NCBI GenBank assembly: GCA_002320455.1
Contig: DCKU01000183.1
Span: 1 to 27,714, forward strand
DNA: 27,714 nucleotides
DNA from: Salinisphaera sp. UBA1666
GTDB lineage: Bacteria > Pseudomonadota > Gammaproteobacteria > Nevskiales > Salinisphaeraceae
Reading direction: 5' to 3'
Shown: positions 17,295-25,955 of the stretch, piece by piece
Position numbering within the stretch: the stretch's first letter is position 1
Layout of the letters: each line of letters opens with the position of its first letter
The notes under the pieces: generated by a model
The model's input: the letters and a program-made list of their open reading frames with translations, nothing else
What the model was told of the DNA's origin: nothing
The model's database searches: none
Program-made: the position numbers and the translations under genes

Positions 17295-18767
17295 TCAGCG
17301 AAACGCCGGCTCGTCGAACGAACGCAGCTTGCGTGAATGCAGGTCAGCGATCCCGCCTTCGCGTAGCAGCCGGATTGTCTCCAGACCAATCGTCAAATGC
17401 TGGGCCACGCGTGTGCGATAGAACGCATTGGCCATGCTGCGCAGCTTGAGCTCGCCGTGCATGGGCTTGTCGGAGACGCATAACAAAGTGCCGTAAGGCA
17501 CACGCAGCCGAAAGCCATTGGTCGCGATCGCAGCACTTTCCATATCCACAGCAATAGCCCGCGACTGCGAGAACCGCTCATAGAGCTCGTCAAAACGAAA
17601 CTCCCAGTTGCGGTTGTCGGTACTGGCTACCGTGCCGGTACGCAGCCGGTCTTTCATCTCCCGGCTTGAAAGCCCGGTGACGTTGGTCACCGCCTGTTCC
17701 AGACCCAGCTGGACTTCTGCGATCGGCGGGATCGGCACCCAGGTGGGTAGATCCTGATCCAGAACGTGATCCTCGCGCACATACCCATGCGCCAGGACAT
17801 AATCGCCCAGCTGCTGGGAGCGCCGCAGGCCACCACAGTGGCCGATCATGAGCCAACAGTGGGGACGCAGAACCGCCAGATGATCGGTGATGGTCTTGGC
17901 GTTCGACGGGCCCATGCCGATATTGATCAAGGTCACGCCCAGGCCGTCGGCCCGGGCCAGATGATAGGCCGGCATCGGCGGCAGATGACGCGGTGCCTGG
18001 CCCCCTGATGCCAGGCCGCTACCGTCCGGGCGGCCTGTCACAGCATCGCCGGGGGCGATGAAGCCGGTATAGGCGTTATCGCCGGCCAGCTCGGCCTCGG
18101 CGTGTTCGGAAAAATCATCCACGTAACGCTGGTAGTTGGTCAGCAGCACAAACCCTTGGAAATAGCGCGGATCGGTGCCGGTATAGTGCGCCAAGCGCTG
18201 AAGTGCCAGGTCGATGCGGGGTGCGTCGAACAAGGCCAGCGGAAACGGATGGCCCGGACGCGGGCGATAGGTGCTGTTGGCGATTCGATCGTCGATATCG
18301 GCCAGATTGGGCAGATAGAACGCCCGCTCCATGGCGCGCAAGTCCGCAGGGTCCAGATCAGCCGTGGCCGATTCGATGACAAACGGCAAGGGAATTGGCT
18401 GGCCGCTTAGGCCCACATGCACGGGCCCGCCGTGGTTGTCGATGAGCAGGGTGAGCTGTTCCAGCAGATAGTCGTGAAACAGGTCCGGCCGTGTCACGGT
18501 GGTGCCGTGCACGCCGCTCTTGCGCAGCGAGCCATAGGTCGGCCGGGCATTGGCCGTCAGCCGGTCCGCGGTGATTTCGATGCCGACATACGGATAGAAG
18601 GCATCCGGCATGGGCTCCGGTTCGTGCTCACCGGCCATGAAACGACGATGACGCACGCGAACGCTTTCACAGGCGCGCTGATACAGCGCCTCGATATGTG
18701 CCAGGGCCGCCTCGGCGGAGTCGAAGGGCTGTAGCTGTGAAGCGTTGCCGTGGCCGGTGCCGGGCAT
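17295..18767 (-). CDS. amn: AMP nucleosidase
   Basis: Hydrolyses AMP to adenine and ribose 5-phosphate, a control point for adenylate pools. The 490-aa product (E. coli 484) has the family N-terminal domain (YPYVGIEIT, RPTYGSLRKSGVHGTTVTRP). It also has a C-terminal nucleoside-phosphorylase fold with LINIGMGPSNAKTITDHLAVLRPHCWLMIGHCGG. AVDMESAAIATNGF (406-419) includes the ribose-binding Met-Glu pair, and VSDKPMHGE includes D433. The ATG has AGGA about 7 nt upstream. It diverges from the EF-hand gene. Confidence 0.96.
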   Translation of the reverse strand: MPGTGHGNASQLQPFDSAEAALAHIEALYQRACESVRVRHRRFMAGEHEPEPMPDAFYPYVGIEITADRLTANARPTYGSLRKSGVHGTTVTRPDLFHDYLLEQLTLLIDNHGGPVHVGLSGQPIPLPFVIESATADLDPADLRAMERAFYLPNLADIDDRIANSTYRPRPGHPFPLALFDAPRIDLALQRLAHYTGTDPRYFQGFVLLTNYQRYVDDFSEHAEAELAGDNAYTGFIAPGDAVTGRPDGSGLASGGQAPRHLPPMPAYHLARADGLGVTLINIGMGPSNAKTITDHLAVLRPHCWLMIGHCGGLRRSQQLGDYVLAHGYVREDHVLDQDLPTWVPIPPIAEVQLGLEQAVTNVTGLSSREMKDRLRTGTVASTDNRNWEFRFDELYERFSQSRAIAVDMESAAIATNGFRLRVPYGTLLCVSDKPMHGELKLRSMANAFYRTRVAQHLTIGLETIRLLREGGIADLHSRKLRSFDEPAFR

Positions 18768-18888
18768 ATGAATTTCCTGAACAATAAAGACAGATCGGTC
18801 TTGATTCTACGTTCGAACACGCCACGTGTCCGGCTGGATTCAGCTTGTGCGGATTACGATACCGTTTTATGTGCACGCAGGGTCAGCC

Positions 18889-19275
18889 ATGCGATATGTA
18901 TCGATAGTGTTGGGGGCGGTCTCGTTGGCCGTGAGTGCTGCTACCTTGGCTGCGCCTGCCGCTGGCCCGGCCGATCAGGACACCGTTACGCTACGCACAT
19001 TATTCAACCAGCTCGATCGTAACGGCGATGAGGTGTTGTCCCGCGACGAGCTGGAAGCCAATCCGGCGATCGCAGATGCTTACGACTCGTTCGATACGGG
19101 CCAGACCATCCAGCAGCCGGTCGAAAACACCCGTCCGGGCGGTGTGACGTACGCCCAGTTCGCCGCCGGCATGCAGGCCGCCGGTAAGAGCGGCGCGTTC
19201 GGGCCCGCGGTATCCGGCGGCCAGCGCTATCTGGAATACCCTGACGGCAGCCGCGAGGCGCTGCCGTCGCCGTGA
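18889..19275 (+). CDS. Exported single-EF-hand protein
   Basis: A 128-aa protein with a signal peptide: MRYVSIVLGAVSLAVSAATL is hydrophobic and is followed by Ala/Pro-rich APAAGPA, a likely cleavage zone near 24-27. The mature part contains one canonical EF-hand loop, DRNGDEVLSRDE (about 45-56), with calcium ligands at loop positions 1, 3, 5 and 12. A weaker second half may lie around GGVTYAQFAAGM. I chose the ATG at 18889 because it places the signal peptide at the N terminus; the open frame starts at 18826. It is probably a periplasmic calcium-binding protein; the role is unknown. It ends 3 nt before the convergent dipeptidase gene. Confidence 0.78.
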   Translation: MRYVSIVLGAVSLAVSAATLAAPAAGPADQDTVTLRTLFNQLDRNGDEVLSRDELEANPAIADAYDSFDTGQTIQQPVENTRPGGVTYAQFAAGMQAAGKSGAFGPAVSGGQRYLEYPDGSREALPSP

Positions 19276-19278
19276 TCG

Positions 19279-20343
19279 CTATTCGCCCCAGGTAGACTCG
19301 AGCACGCGCAGCCAGTTCTCACCGGCCAAGCGCTGGATACGCGTCTGGCTATAGCCGCGGGCCTGCATCGCTTCAATCAAACAGGGCAGCTCGGCGGCGT
19401 CAGCGATCGGCGCGCGGTGTATGCCGTCGAAATCCGAACCCAGCCCGACGTGGGCCTCGCCCATGACGTCGATCATGTGATCGATATGATCGAGCATGAC
19501 CTCGACCGGTGTCGCCGTGTCGAGCGCGCCGTCCGGGCGCAGAAAATAAGTGCCGAAATTCAGCCCCACGATGCCGCCCGAGTCGGCCACGGCACGTAGC
19601 TGTTCATCGGTCAGATTACGCGCATGCGGGCATAGCGCATGCGCGTTCGAGTGGCTGGCCACCAGCGGCGCGCGCGACATCTGGGCCACATCCCAGAAGC
19701 CTCGCTCGTTCAGATGCGCAAGATCCAGCACGATGCCGTAATCGTTACAGGCCGCCACCAGAGAGCGCCCGGCCGCAGTCAGCCCGGGGCCGGTATCCGG
19801 ACTCGAGGGAAACTTGAACGGCACGCCGTGGCCGAAGACCGTCGGCCGGCTCCAGACCGGCCCGATCGAGCGCAGCCCTGCCGCATATAGGCCGTCCAGC
19901 GCTCTTAAATCCGCGTCGATCGGCTCGGCGCCCTCCAGGTGCAAGACGGCCGCGATGGCCCTGTCGTTTCGGGCACTGTGAATATCTGCAGTACTGCGAC
20001 ACACCCGCAGGCTCTCAGGGTGTGTCCGCTCGATGCGATGCAACAGGCTGATCATGGCCAGCGCCGGGGCCAAGGCACGCTCCTGTGACATCGGCGCCGG
20101 TACCGGCACGTCATACCCGCCGTCGATGCGATGAAAGCCGCGACGATCGGCGGCCGGCGAAGGCACGAACACTGCGAACAGGCCACCGAAAAAACCGCCG
20201 GTTTGCATACGCGGCAGATCCAGATGCCCTTCGCCCCGCCCCGTCATGAAAAGCCGAACCGCTTCATCGGGCGGATATTGCGAAAGCCGTAACAACAGGT
20301 CGTTATGCCCGTCGAAAACAGGCGGCGTGTCGGATAGCGTCAT
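19279..20343 (-). CDS. Membrane-dipeptidase family (M19) peptidase
   Basis: Zinc dipeptidase of the renal dipeptidase family, probably acting on dipeptides, possibly including D-amino-acid or dehydro-peptides. The 354-aa product carries the ligand set expected of M19: H13 and D15 in DGHND, E137 in HLEGAE, H210 in LDLAHLN, H231 in ASHSNAHA, and D304 in GLGSDFDG. No signal peptide or membrane anchor is seen, so it is likely cytosolic. The ATG lies 144 nt from the divergent imuA start. The real substrate cannot be read from sequence. Confidence 0.92.
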   Translation of the reverse strand: MTLSDTPPVFDGHNDLLLRLSQYPPDEAVRLFMTGRGEGHLDLPRMQTGGFFGGLFAVFVPSPAADRRGFHRIDGGYDVPVPAPMSQERALAPALAMISLLHRIERTHPESLRVCRSTADIHSARNDRAIAAVLHLEGAEPIDADLRALDGLYAAGLRSIGPVWSRPTVFGHGVPFKFPSSPDTGPGLTAAGRSLVAACNDYGIVLDLAHLNERGFWDVAQMSRAPLVASHSNAHALCPHARNLTDEQLRAVADSGGIVGLNFGTYFLRPDGALDTATPVEVMLDHIDHMIDVMGEAHVGLGSDFDGIHRAPIADAAELPCLIEAMQARGYSQTRIQRLAGENWLRVLESTWGE

Positions 20344-20451
20344 GTGCGCATGATAGCGCGCCCTGTCGATGTATTTGTCGATCCGATCTACCAGGCGATC
20401 GACAGGATTATTGGCGTGTCAGGGGCTTGGCGATCTACGACCTTTCAGGGC

Positions 20452-20480
20452 TGGTCAGCGGAATTTTTACTGTATATAAA
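20452..20480 (+). promoter_or_regulatory. imuA: Predicted SOS promoter of imuA
   Basis: TGGTCA (20452-20457; four of six -35 bases), a 17-base spacer, and TATAAA (20475-20480; five of six -10 bases). Predicted initiation falls at 20487-20488, on the A of the imuA ATG, so the transcript would be leaderless. No Shine-Dalgarno precedes the ATG, which agrees with this. Confidence 0.6.
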
Positions 20481-20485
20481 TACAA
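20470..20485 (+). promoter_or_regulatory. LexA-binding SOS box
   Basis: CTGTATATAAATACAA agrees with the gammaproteobacterial LexA consensus CTGTATATATATACAG at 14 of 16 positions. It covers the predicted -10 element and ends 2 nt before the imuA ATG, so bound LexA would block RNA polymerase. The location upstream of an imuA-imuB-dnaE2 cassette, a known SOS target, makes this strong. Confidence 0.9.
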
Positions 20486-20487
20486 TT

Positions 20488-21324
20488 ATGAGAGATGAGC
20501 CCACTTCGAATTCTGGCCGGGCAGACCGCCTTGCCATTGACGCAGAATGGCAACGTCTGGGGATTCACCGAGCCAGCCAGGCCGCGCAGCCGCGGACCTG
20601 GTCAACAGGCCTGGCCGAGCTGGATCGGGTTCTACCCGGTGGCGGCTATCCGTTGGCCAGCGTGACCGAGTGGTTGATCGAGCGGCCCGGCACAGGCGAG
20701 CTGAGCCTGCTTCTGGCCAGCCTGAGTCAGCGCCTGGCCGCAGGCCCGAGCCAGCGGCTGGTCATGATCAACCCGCCCTACGGTCTCAACGCCCCGGCAC
20801 TGGATGCCGCGGCCGTGGATCGAAGACGGCTGCCGCTCATGCGCTGCCGCACGCCGGCCGAAGCGGTCTGGAGCATCGAGCAGCTGGCCGCGGCCGGCGG
20901 CTTCGTGGCCTTTGTACTCTGGGAAGACCAGCTGGAGATGACCGATCTGCGGCGGCTGCAGCTGGCCAGTGAAAAAGCCGGCTGCCCGGTATTCGTCTAT
21001 CGCAGCCTGCATTGCGCCCGGCAGCGGTCTCCGGCCGCGCTTCGTCTGGCGCTAACCCAGCGGAGCGGCCGACAGCGCATCGAAATATTGAAATGCCGGG
21101 GCCCGGGCGGCGCCCGCGTCGACGGCCTGCAGGTTGGACGTGACCATCCCTGGCATGGGGGGCGTGTGCCGCCTGCCATACGGCTCGGCCGGGTTCACCC
21201 ACAGCCCAGCAATAACGAAGCGACCGCTGCCCCACCCTCATCGGCGCTTATCAAGGCGCAAGAAGAAGGCAGCACAAGTATATGTTTTAAAGCATATAAA
21301 AACCGCCACGACAGGCCGGATTGA
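20488..21324 (+). CDS. imuA: SOS mutagenesis protein ImuA
   Basis: RecA/SulA-like accessory factor of the ImuA-ImuB-DnaE2 translesion mutasome. The 278-aa product has the family start TWSTGLAELDRVLPGGGYPLASVTEW (about 37-62) and a region where RecA has its P-loop (ERPGTGELSLLLA). This lacks the GK[ST] signature, as is usual for ImuA. It also has GGFVAFVLWEDQL (137-149) and LRRLQLASEKAG. The ATG at 20488 follows the LexA box directly; the frame extends upstream to 20344 but through the promoter. The last 40 or so residues are Pro/Ala/Ser-rich and then AT-rich in DNA, unlike typical ImuA ends. ImuB starts 2 nt after the stop. Confidence 0.93.
   Translation: MRDEPTSNSGRADRLAIDAEWQRLGIHRASQAAQPRTWSTGLAELDRVLPGGGYPLASVTEWLIERPGTGELSLLLASLSQRLAAGPSQRLVMINPPYGLNAPALDAAAVDRRRLPLMRCRTPAEAVWSIEQLAAAGGFVAFVLWEDQLEMTDLRRLQLASEKAGCPVFVYRSLHCARQRSPAALRLALTQRSGRQRIEILKCRGPGGARVDGLQVGRDHPWHGGRVPPAIRLGRVHPQPSNNEATAAPPSSALIKAQEEGSTSICFKAYKNRHDRPD
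21279..21298 (+). repeat. AT-rich inverted repeat at the 3' end of imuA
   Basis: TATATG (21279-21284) and CATATA (21293-21298) are perfect complements across an eight-base AT-rich spacer, in otherwise GC-rich coding sequence 29 nt before the imuB ATG. It could form a weak hairpin or a protein site; it does not match a LexA box. Confidence 0.45.
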
Positions 21325-21326
21325 CC

Positions 21327-22772
21327 ATGTGGCTGGCCCTGCGTTTTATACACTGGCCGCTCGATGCCCGACGTTGCAGCACGAGCACGAATGCGCGCGT
21401 TGTCGTGGCCGCTCGTCAACAGCGTCAGTATGTCGTGGCGGCTTGCCCGAAAGCACTGACTGTAGGAATCGAGCCCGGCATGGCGCTGGCCGATGCGCGG
21501 CTGCGACAGCCTGAGCTTGATGTTTTGCAGCGCGAGCCTGCGCCCGAGCGGGCTGCCATGGCGCGCCTGGCCGGCTGGGCCTGGGGTTATAGCAACGAAG
21601 TGCACTGGGCAATCGCTGATGCACACGTCGAATGCAGCCGCCTGGTGTTCGAGATCGGCGCCAGCCTGAAGCTGTTTCACGGTCAGGGGCCGCTGTTGTC
21701 GCAGGTCGAGTCCGACCTGACGCATCTGGCCTATCGTTACCGGGCCGGTCTGGGCCAGAGCCCACAGTCTGCACTAGCGTTCGCGCGCACGAATACTGGC
21801 CTGCAGCCCGACCAGACACTGGGACAGTTGCCGATCGATTGCCTGGATCTGACGGCTCCCGTGCAACAGACACTCGCCGCCAGCGGCATTGCGCGTACCG
21901 ACGCTTTGTTAGCGCTGCCGCCTGCGGCCCTGACACGTCGCTTTGGCAAGCCTCTGCTGGACGCACTTGAGCGCCTGCAGGGCCAACGGCCGCACGGCCT
22001 GACGCTTTACGAACTGCCCCCGCGTTATGACACGCGTCACGAGCTGTTCGGTGCCGTAGAGGCCACTCAAGGGCTCGCTTTCGTGTTGCGGCGGGTCTTC
22101 GATGAACTGGCTGTATTTCTCAAAGGCGCCGACAGCGCGATACAGACCCTGCGCCTGAAACTCGTTCACGAAAGTCAGCCTGAGACGGCCCTGATCCTCA
22201 AGCTATCGGCCCCGTCCAGTGATGCGCGGCATTTGGAGCGCGTGGCCCAAGAGCGCCTGCAGCGTGTCTGCCTGCCCGCGCCGGTGATAGCCATAGAACT
22301 GGCCAGTGATCGGCTGCGACGCTTAGCGCACGAGCAGGGCCGCCTGTGGGCCGCCGAAGCGGACACATCGGAAGCGGCATGGCCGGGCGTGCTTGATCGG
22401 ATACGGGCCCGCCTGGGCCACGATGCCGTGGGCTGGATCCAATACGTTGCCGACCATCGTCCCGATCACGCGTCTCGACAGCTAGACCAGCCGGGGCAGG
22501 CATCAGGCCAGGACACGACAGATCATGCAGCGGCCCCGCCGCGCCCGCTCTGGCTGCTGGATACGCCCAAGCGCCTGTCAAACGAACGCATGGCCCAGCT
22601 GTCCTGGGTCAGTGGTCCCGAGCGTATCGAAAGCGGCTGGTGGGACAGCGGCCAGCGCCGAGACTATTACCGCGTACTGGAACCCGGCGGCCGCCAGCTC
22701 TGGATATTCAAGGATCTCGGCCGAGCCGGTCGCGGCCAGACGACCTACTATGTCCACGGCCTGTTTGGCTGA
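21327..22772 (+). CDS. imuB: ImuB, catalytically inactive Y-family polymerase homologue
   Basis: Hub of the DnaE2 mutasome: a Y-family fold that in studied homologues bridges DnaE2 and the beta clamp without polymerising. The 481-aa product begins MWLALRFIHWPLDARR. Where active Y-family enzymes carry the Asp-Glu palm motif it has LVFEIGASLKLF (106-117), so catalytic residues are missing. The C-terminal part has the ImuB blocks RPLWLLDTPKRL and GPERIESGWWDSGQRRDYYRV. A Gln/Asp-rich linker of about 35 residues precedes them. No clear clamp-binding QL[SD]LF pentapeptide is seen. The ATG at 21327 lies 2 nt after imuA; a TTG two codons earlier is possible. Confidence 0.93.
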   Translation: MWLALRFIHWPLDARRCSTSTNARVVVAARQQRQYVVAACPKALTVGIEPGMALADARLRQPELDVLQREPAPERAAMARLAGWAWGYSNEVHWAIADAHVECSRLVFEIGASLKLFHGQGPLLSQVESDLTHLAYRYRAGLGQSPQSALAFARTNTGLQPDQTLGQLPIDCLDLTAPVQQTLAASGIARTDALLALPPAALTRRFGKPLLDALERLQGQRPHGLTLYELPPRYDTRHELFGAVEATQGLAFVLRRVFDELAVFLKGADSAIQTLRLKLVHESQPETALILKLSAPSSDARHLERVAQERLQRVCLPAPVIAIELASDRLRRLAHEQGRLWAAEADTSEAAWPGVLDRIRARLGHDAVGWIQYVADHRPDHASRQLDQPGQASGQDTTDHAAAPPRPLWLLDTPKRLSNERMAQLSWVSGPERIESGWWDSGQRRDYYRVLEPGGRQLWIFKDLGRAGRGQTTYYVHGLFG

Positions 22773-22774
22773 GC

Positions 22775-25700
22775 ATGACCTTAAACGGCCATAAAAAACA
22801 TGAAAAAAATTACGCAGAGTTTTGTTGTGTAAGTAATTTTTCGTTTCATCGTGGCGCTTCTCATCCCGAGGAGCTGGTCTTTCAGGCGGCCGCACTCGGC
22901 TATCGCGCACTGGCATTGACCGATGAATGCTCCCTGGCAGGCGCCGTGCGGGCGCTCAAGGCCGCCGAAGAGGTCTCTCTACAGCTCATTCTGGGCAGCC
23001 GTTTTGCCCTGGGCGATGACGTGGGCGATGACGTCAGCCTCATCGTTCTGGTTCGGTGCCAGGCCGGCTATACCCAGCTTTGCCGTTTGATCACCTCCGC
23101 TCGCCGGGCCGGTACCAAGGGCCGCTACCGTCTGTCACAGGCTGATCTGGCCGGACATGATCTATCCGCCTGCTGGCTGCTCGTACTACCCGCCTATGCC
23201 AAACAACCGGGCGTGACTTGCCACGCATTGCTGTCTGATCTGGTCTGTCGCTATCCCAAGGCCACGCGCATCGCCCTGGCGCTGCATCGCGGGGCGCTCG
23301 ATGCGCTCCACATGGAACATCTGGCCACACTGCGTTTGCGCTATGGCGTGCCGATCGTCGCCGTGGGGGATGTACATATGCATTGTCGCTCGCGGCTGGT
23401 GCTACAGGATGTCTTTACCGCGCTCCGACACCACACGACGGTTGCCGAGGCCGGCACGCTGCTCGCAGCCAACGGCGAGCGTTACCTACGTCCGATCGCG
23501 GATCTAGCCGATCTGTATCCGGCCGAAACATTAGCCGAGACGACACGTCTGGCCGCCGGCTGCACGTTCAACCTGCGCGATATTTGCTACGACTACCCGG
23601 CCGAGCTGGTGCCACGCGGGCACACCTCAAGTTCTTATTTAAGAAATCTGGTTGAAGAAGGCGCGATAAGTCGTTGGCCAAAGGGGTTTTCTTCTGTTGT
23701 TCGACGGCAGCTCGAAGACGAGTTCGAGCTCATCGAGGCCAAGAACTATCCGCATTATTTCTTGACCGTTCACGACATCGTTCGCGAGGCCAAGGCGCGC
23801 GGTATTCTGTGCCAGGGGCGTGGCTCGTCGGCCAATTCGGTGGTCTGTTATTGCCTGGGTATCACCGAGGTCGACCCTACGCGCCACGAGCTGTTGTTCG
23901 AACGTTTCATCTCCGAGTCGCGCAACGAGCCGCCGGATATCGACGTGGACTTCGAGCACGAGCGGCGCGAAGAGATCATTCAGTACATCTATGCCAAATA
24001 CGGTCGTGGACGGGCTGCCCTGGCGGCTACGGTGATTCGTTATCGCCCGCGGAGCGCTATGCGCGATATCGGACGTGCATTGGGCCTGTCGGCCGACCAG
24101 ATCGATATCGTGGCCGGCGAGCTTTCAAGCCGGGCCGATGACGGGACGCTGGGTGAGCAGCTGGCCGAGCGCGGCGTCTATCTGGAGGCCCGGCTGCTGC
24201 AGCGCATGCTCCGGCTGGTGGATACGCTGCTGGGATTTCCACGGCATCTTTCGCAGCACGTCGGTGGCTTCGTACTCAGCCAGCGCCCGCTGGAAGAGCT
24301 GGTGCCGGTCGAGAACGCAGCCATGCCCGATCGCACGATTATCCAGTGGGACAAGGATGATCTGGACGCCGTGGGGCTGATGAAGATCGACGTGCTGGCC
24401 CTGGGCATGCTGTCGTGTATCCGGCGCTGTTTCGATCTGATTGCCGGACATACCGGGCGCCTGCTCACCATGGCCGGCATCCCAGCCAAGGATTCGGCCA
24501 CATACGCCATGATCCAGGCAGCCGATACGATCGGGGTGTTCCAGATCGAGTCCCGCGCACAGATGACCATGCTGCCGCGCCTGAAGCCGGCGCGGTTCTT
24601 TGACCTGGTGGTGGAGGTGGCCATCGTACGACCCGGGCCCATCCAAGGCGGCATGGTGCATCCCTATCTCAAGGCGCGAGAGAACCCGCAGGCTGTGACC
24701 TATCCCAGCGAGGCGCTACGCGGCGTGCTCGAGCGCACGCTGGGCGTGCCCATCTTTCAGGAACAGGTCATGAAGATTGCCATGGTGGCCGCCGACTTCA
24801 CCGGCAGCGAAGCCAACGGCCTGCGCAAGTCCATGGCGGCCTGGAAGAAAGATGGCGGGCTGGAGCCCTGGCGCGAACGTCTGAAATCCGGCATGCGGGC
24901 CAACGGCTACGACGAAGATTTTGCCGATCGGATATTCGAGCAGATTAAAGGCTTTGGCAGCTACGGGTTTCCCGAGTCCCACGCCGTGAGCTTTGCGCTG
25001 CTGGTCTATGTATCGGCTTATCTGAAGTGTCATTACCCGGCGGCTTTCGCGGCGGCCCTACTCAACAGCCAGCCCATGGGGTTTTATGCCCCGGCCCAGA
25101 TCGTGCGTGACACTCGAGCCCATGGTGTGGCCGTGCGCGCGGCCGACGTGCGCTATTCAGAGATCGAAACTCGCTTGGAAGGTCGTCCCGGCGAGGCTGC
25201 CCATCCTCAGCAACGCGCGGCCCTGCGTCTGGGCCTGAATCGGATCAAGGGGCTGTCCGCGGCCGCCGCCGGGGCGATCGTGGCGGCCCGGGGCCAGCGC
25301 CGGTTCGTCGATGTCGCCGATCTGGTCACGCGTGCGGGCCTGGACAAGCGCGCACGAAATGCGCTGGCCCGCGCCGATGCGCTGGCCGGCCTGGCCGGCG
25401 ATCGACACAACGCCCAGTGGCAGATTGCCGCCGCTTCTGTACACGACGATCTGTTTGCCGAAGTCATTCCCGAGGAGTCGGCGATTGCCCTGGCCGCGCC
25501 CAGCGAAGGCGCCGACGTCGCGGCCGATTACAACAGTACGGGCTTGACGCTGCGTCGGCATCCGGTAGCCCTCATGCGGGCTGAGCTGAATCGCCTGGGC
25601 GTGATGCAAGGCACGGCATTCAAGCGCGCGCCGCATGAAAGCAGCGTGCACGTAGCCGGTATTGTGACCATGCGCCAGCGCCCGGGCAGCGCCAAGGGCA

Positions 25701-25921
25701 CGACTTTCGTCACGCTCGAGGACGAAACCACATCCATCAATGTGATTGTGCGCCTGGACATACTGGCCCGGTTTCGTGTGGCCGTACTCTCGGCGCGCCT
25801 GCTCCGGGTGGTCGGCACCATGCAGCGCGCCGGGCCGGTCACCCATTGTCTGGCGCAAGAGATCGTCGACGAAACCCCGCGACTCGGCGCGCTACAGACC
25901 CGCTCTCGGGATTTTCATTGA
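22775..25921 (+). CDS. dnaE2: Error-prone DNA polymerase DnaE2 (ImuC)
   Basis: C-family polymerase that performs SOS translesion synthesis. The 1048-aa product has an N-terminal PHP domain (YAEFCCVSNFSFHRGASHPEE), in which some metal ligands are replaced, so proofreading activity is doubtful. Palm acidic residues are D388 and D390 in PDIDVDF and D539 in GLMKIDVLAL. The finger/thumb motif ILCQGRGSSANSVV and a C-terminal OB fold (VHVAGIVTMRQRP) follow, ending SRDFH as is common for DnaE2. The ATG at 22775 is 2 nt after the imuB stop and adds about 12 residues before the conserved start. The first 75 nt are AT-rich. All three cassette genes are probably one transcript from the LexA-controlled promoter. 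Confidence 0.96.
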   Translation: MTLNGHKKHEKNYAEFCCVSNFSFHRGASHPEELVFQAAALGYRALALTDECSLAGAVRALKAAEEVSLQLILGSRFALGDDVGDDVSLIVLVRCQAGYTQLCRLITSARRAGTKGRYRLSQADLAGHDLSACWLLVLPAYAKQPGVTCHALLSDLVCRYPKATRIALALHRGALDALHMEHLATLRLRYGVPIVAVGDVHMHCRSRLVLQDVFTALRHHTTVAEAGTLLAANGERYLRPIADLADLYPAETLAETTRLAAGCTFNLRDICYDYPAELVPRGHTSSSYLRNLVEEGAISRWPKGFSSVVRRQLEDEFELIEAKNYPHYFLTVHDIVREAKARGILCQGRGSSANSVVCYCLGITEVDPTRHELLFERFISESRNEPPDIDVDFEHERREEIIQYIYAKYGRGRAALAATVIRYRPRSAMRDIGRALGLSADQIDIVAGELSSRADDGTLGEQLAERGVYLEARLLQRMLRLVDTLLGFPRHLSQHVGGFVLSQRPLEELVPVENAAMPDRTIIQWDKDDLDAVGLMKIDVLALGMLSCIRRCFDLIAGHTGRLLTMAGIPAKDSATYAMIQAADTIGVFQIESRAQMTMLPRLKPARFFDLVVEVAIVRPGPIQGGMVHPYLKARENPQAVTYPSEALRGVLERTLGVPIFQEQVMKIAMVAADFTGSEANGLRKSMAAWKKDGGLEPWRERLKSGMRANGYDEDFADRIFEQIKGFGSYGFPESHAVSFALLVYVSAYLKCHYPAAFAAALLNSQPMGFYAPAQIVRDTRAHGVAVRAADVRYSEIETRLEGRPGEAAHPQQRAALRLGLNRIKGLSAAAAGAIVAARGQRRFVDVADLVTRAGLDKRARNALARADALAGLAGDRHNAQWQIAAASVHDDLFAEVIPEESAIALAAPSEGADVAADYNSTGLTLRRHPVALMRAELNRLGVMQGTAFKRAPHESSVHVAGIVTMRQRPGSAKGTTFVTLEDETTSINVIVRLDILARFRVAVLSARLLRVVGTMQRAGPVTHCLAQEIVDETPRLGALQTRSRDFH

Positions 25922-25955
25922 AAATCGTGTGGGCGGCGATGGACGCGCGATATGT

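Noticed and set aside
25910..25926. GATTTTC-att-GAAAATC inverted repeat over the dnaE2 stop codon as a terminator
   Set aside because: The stem is AT-rich, the loop only three bases and no T-tract follows, so it is unlikely to terminate transcription by itself.
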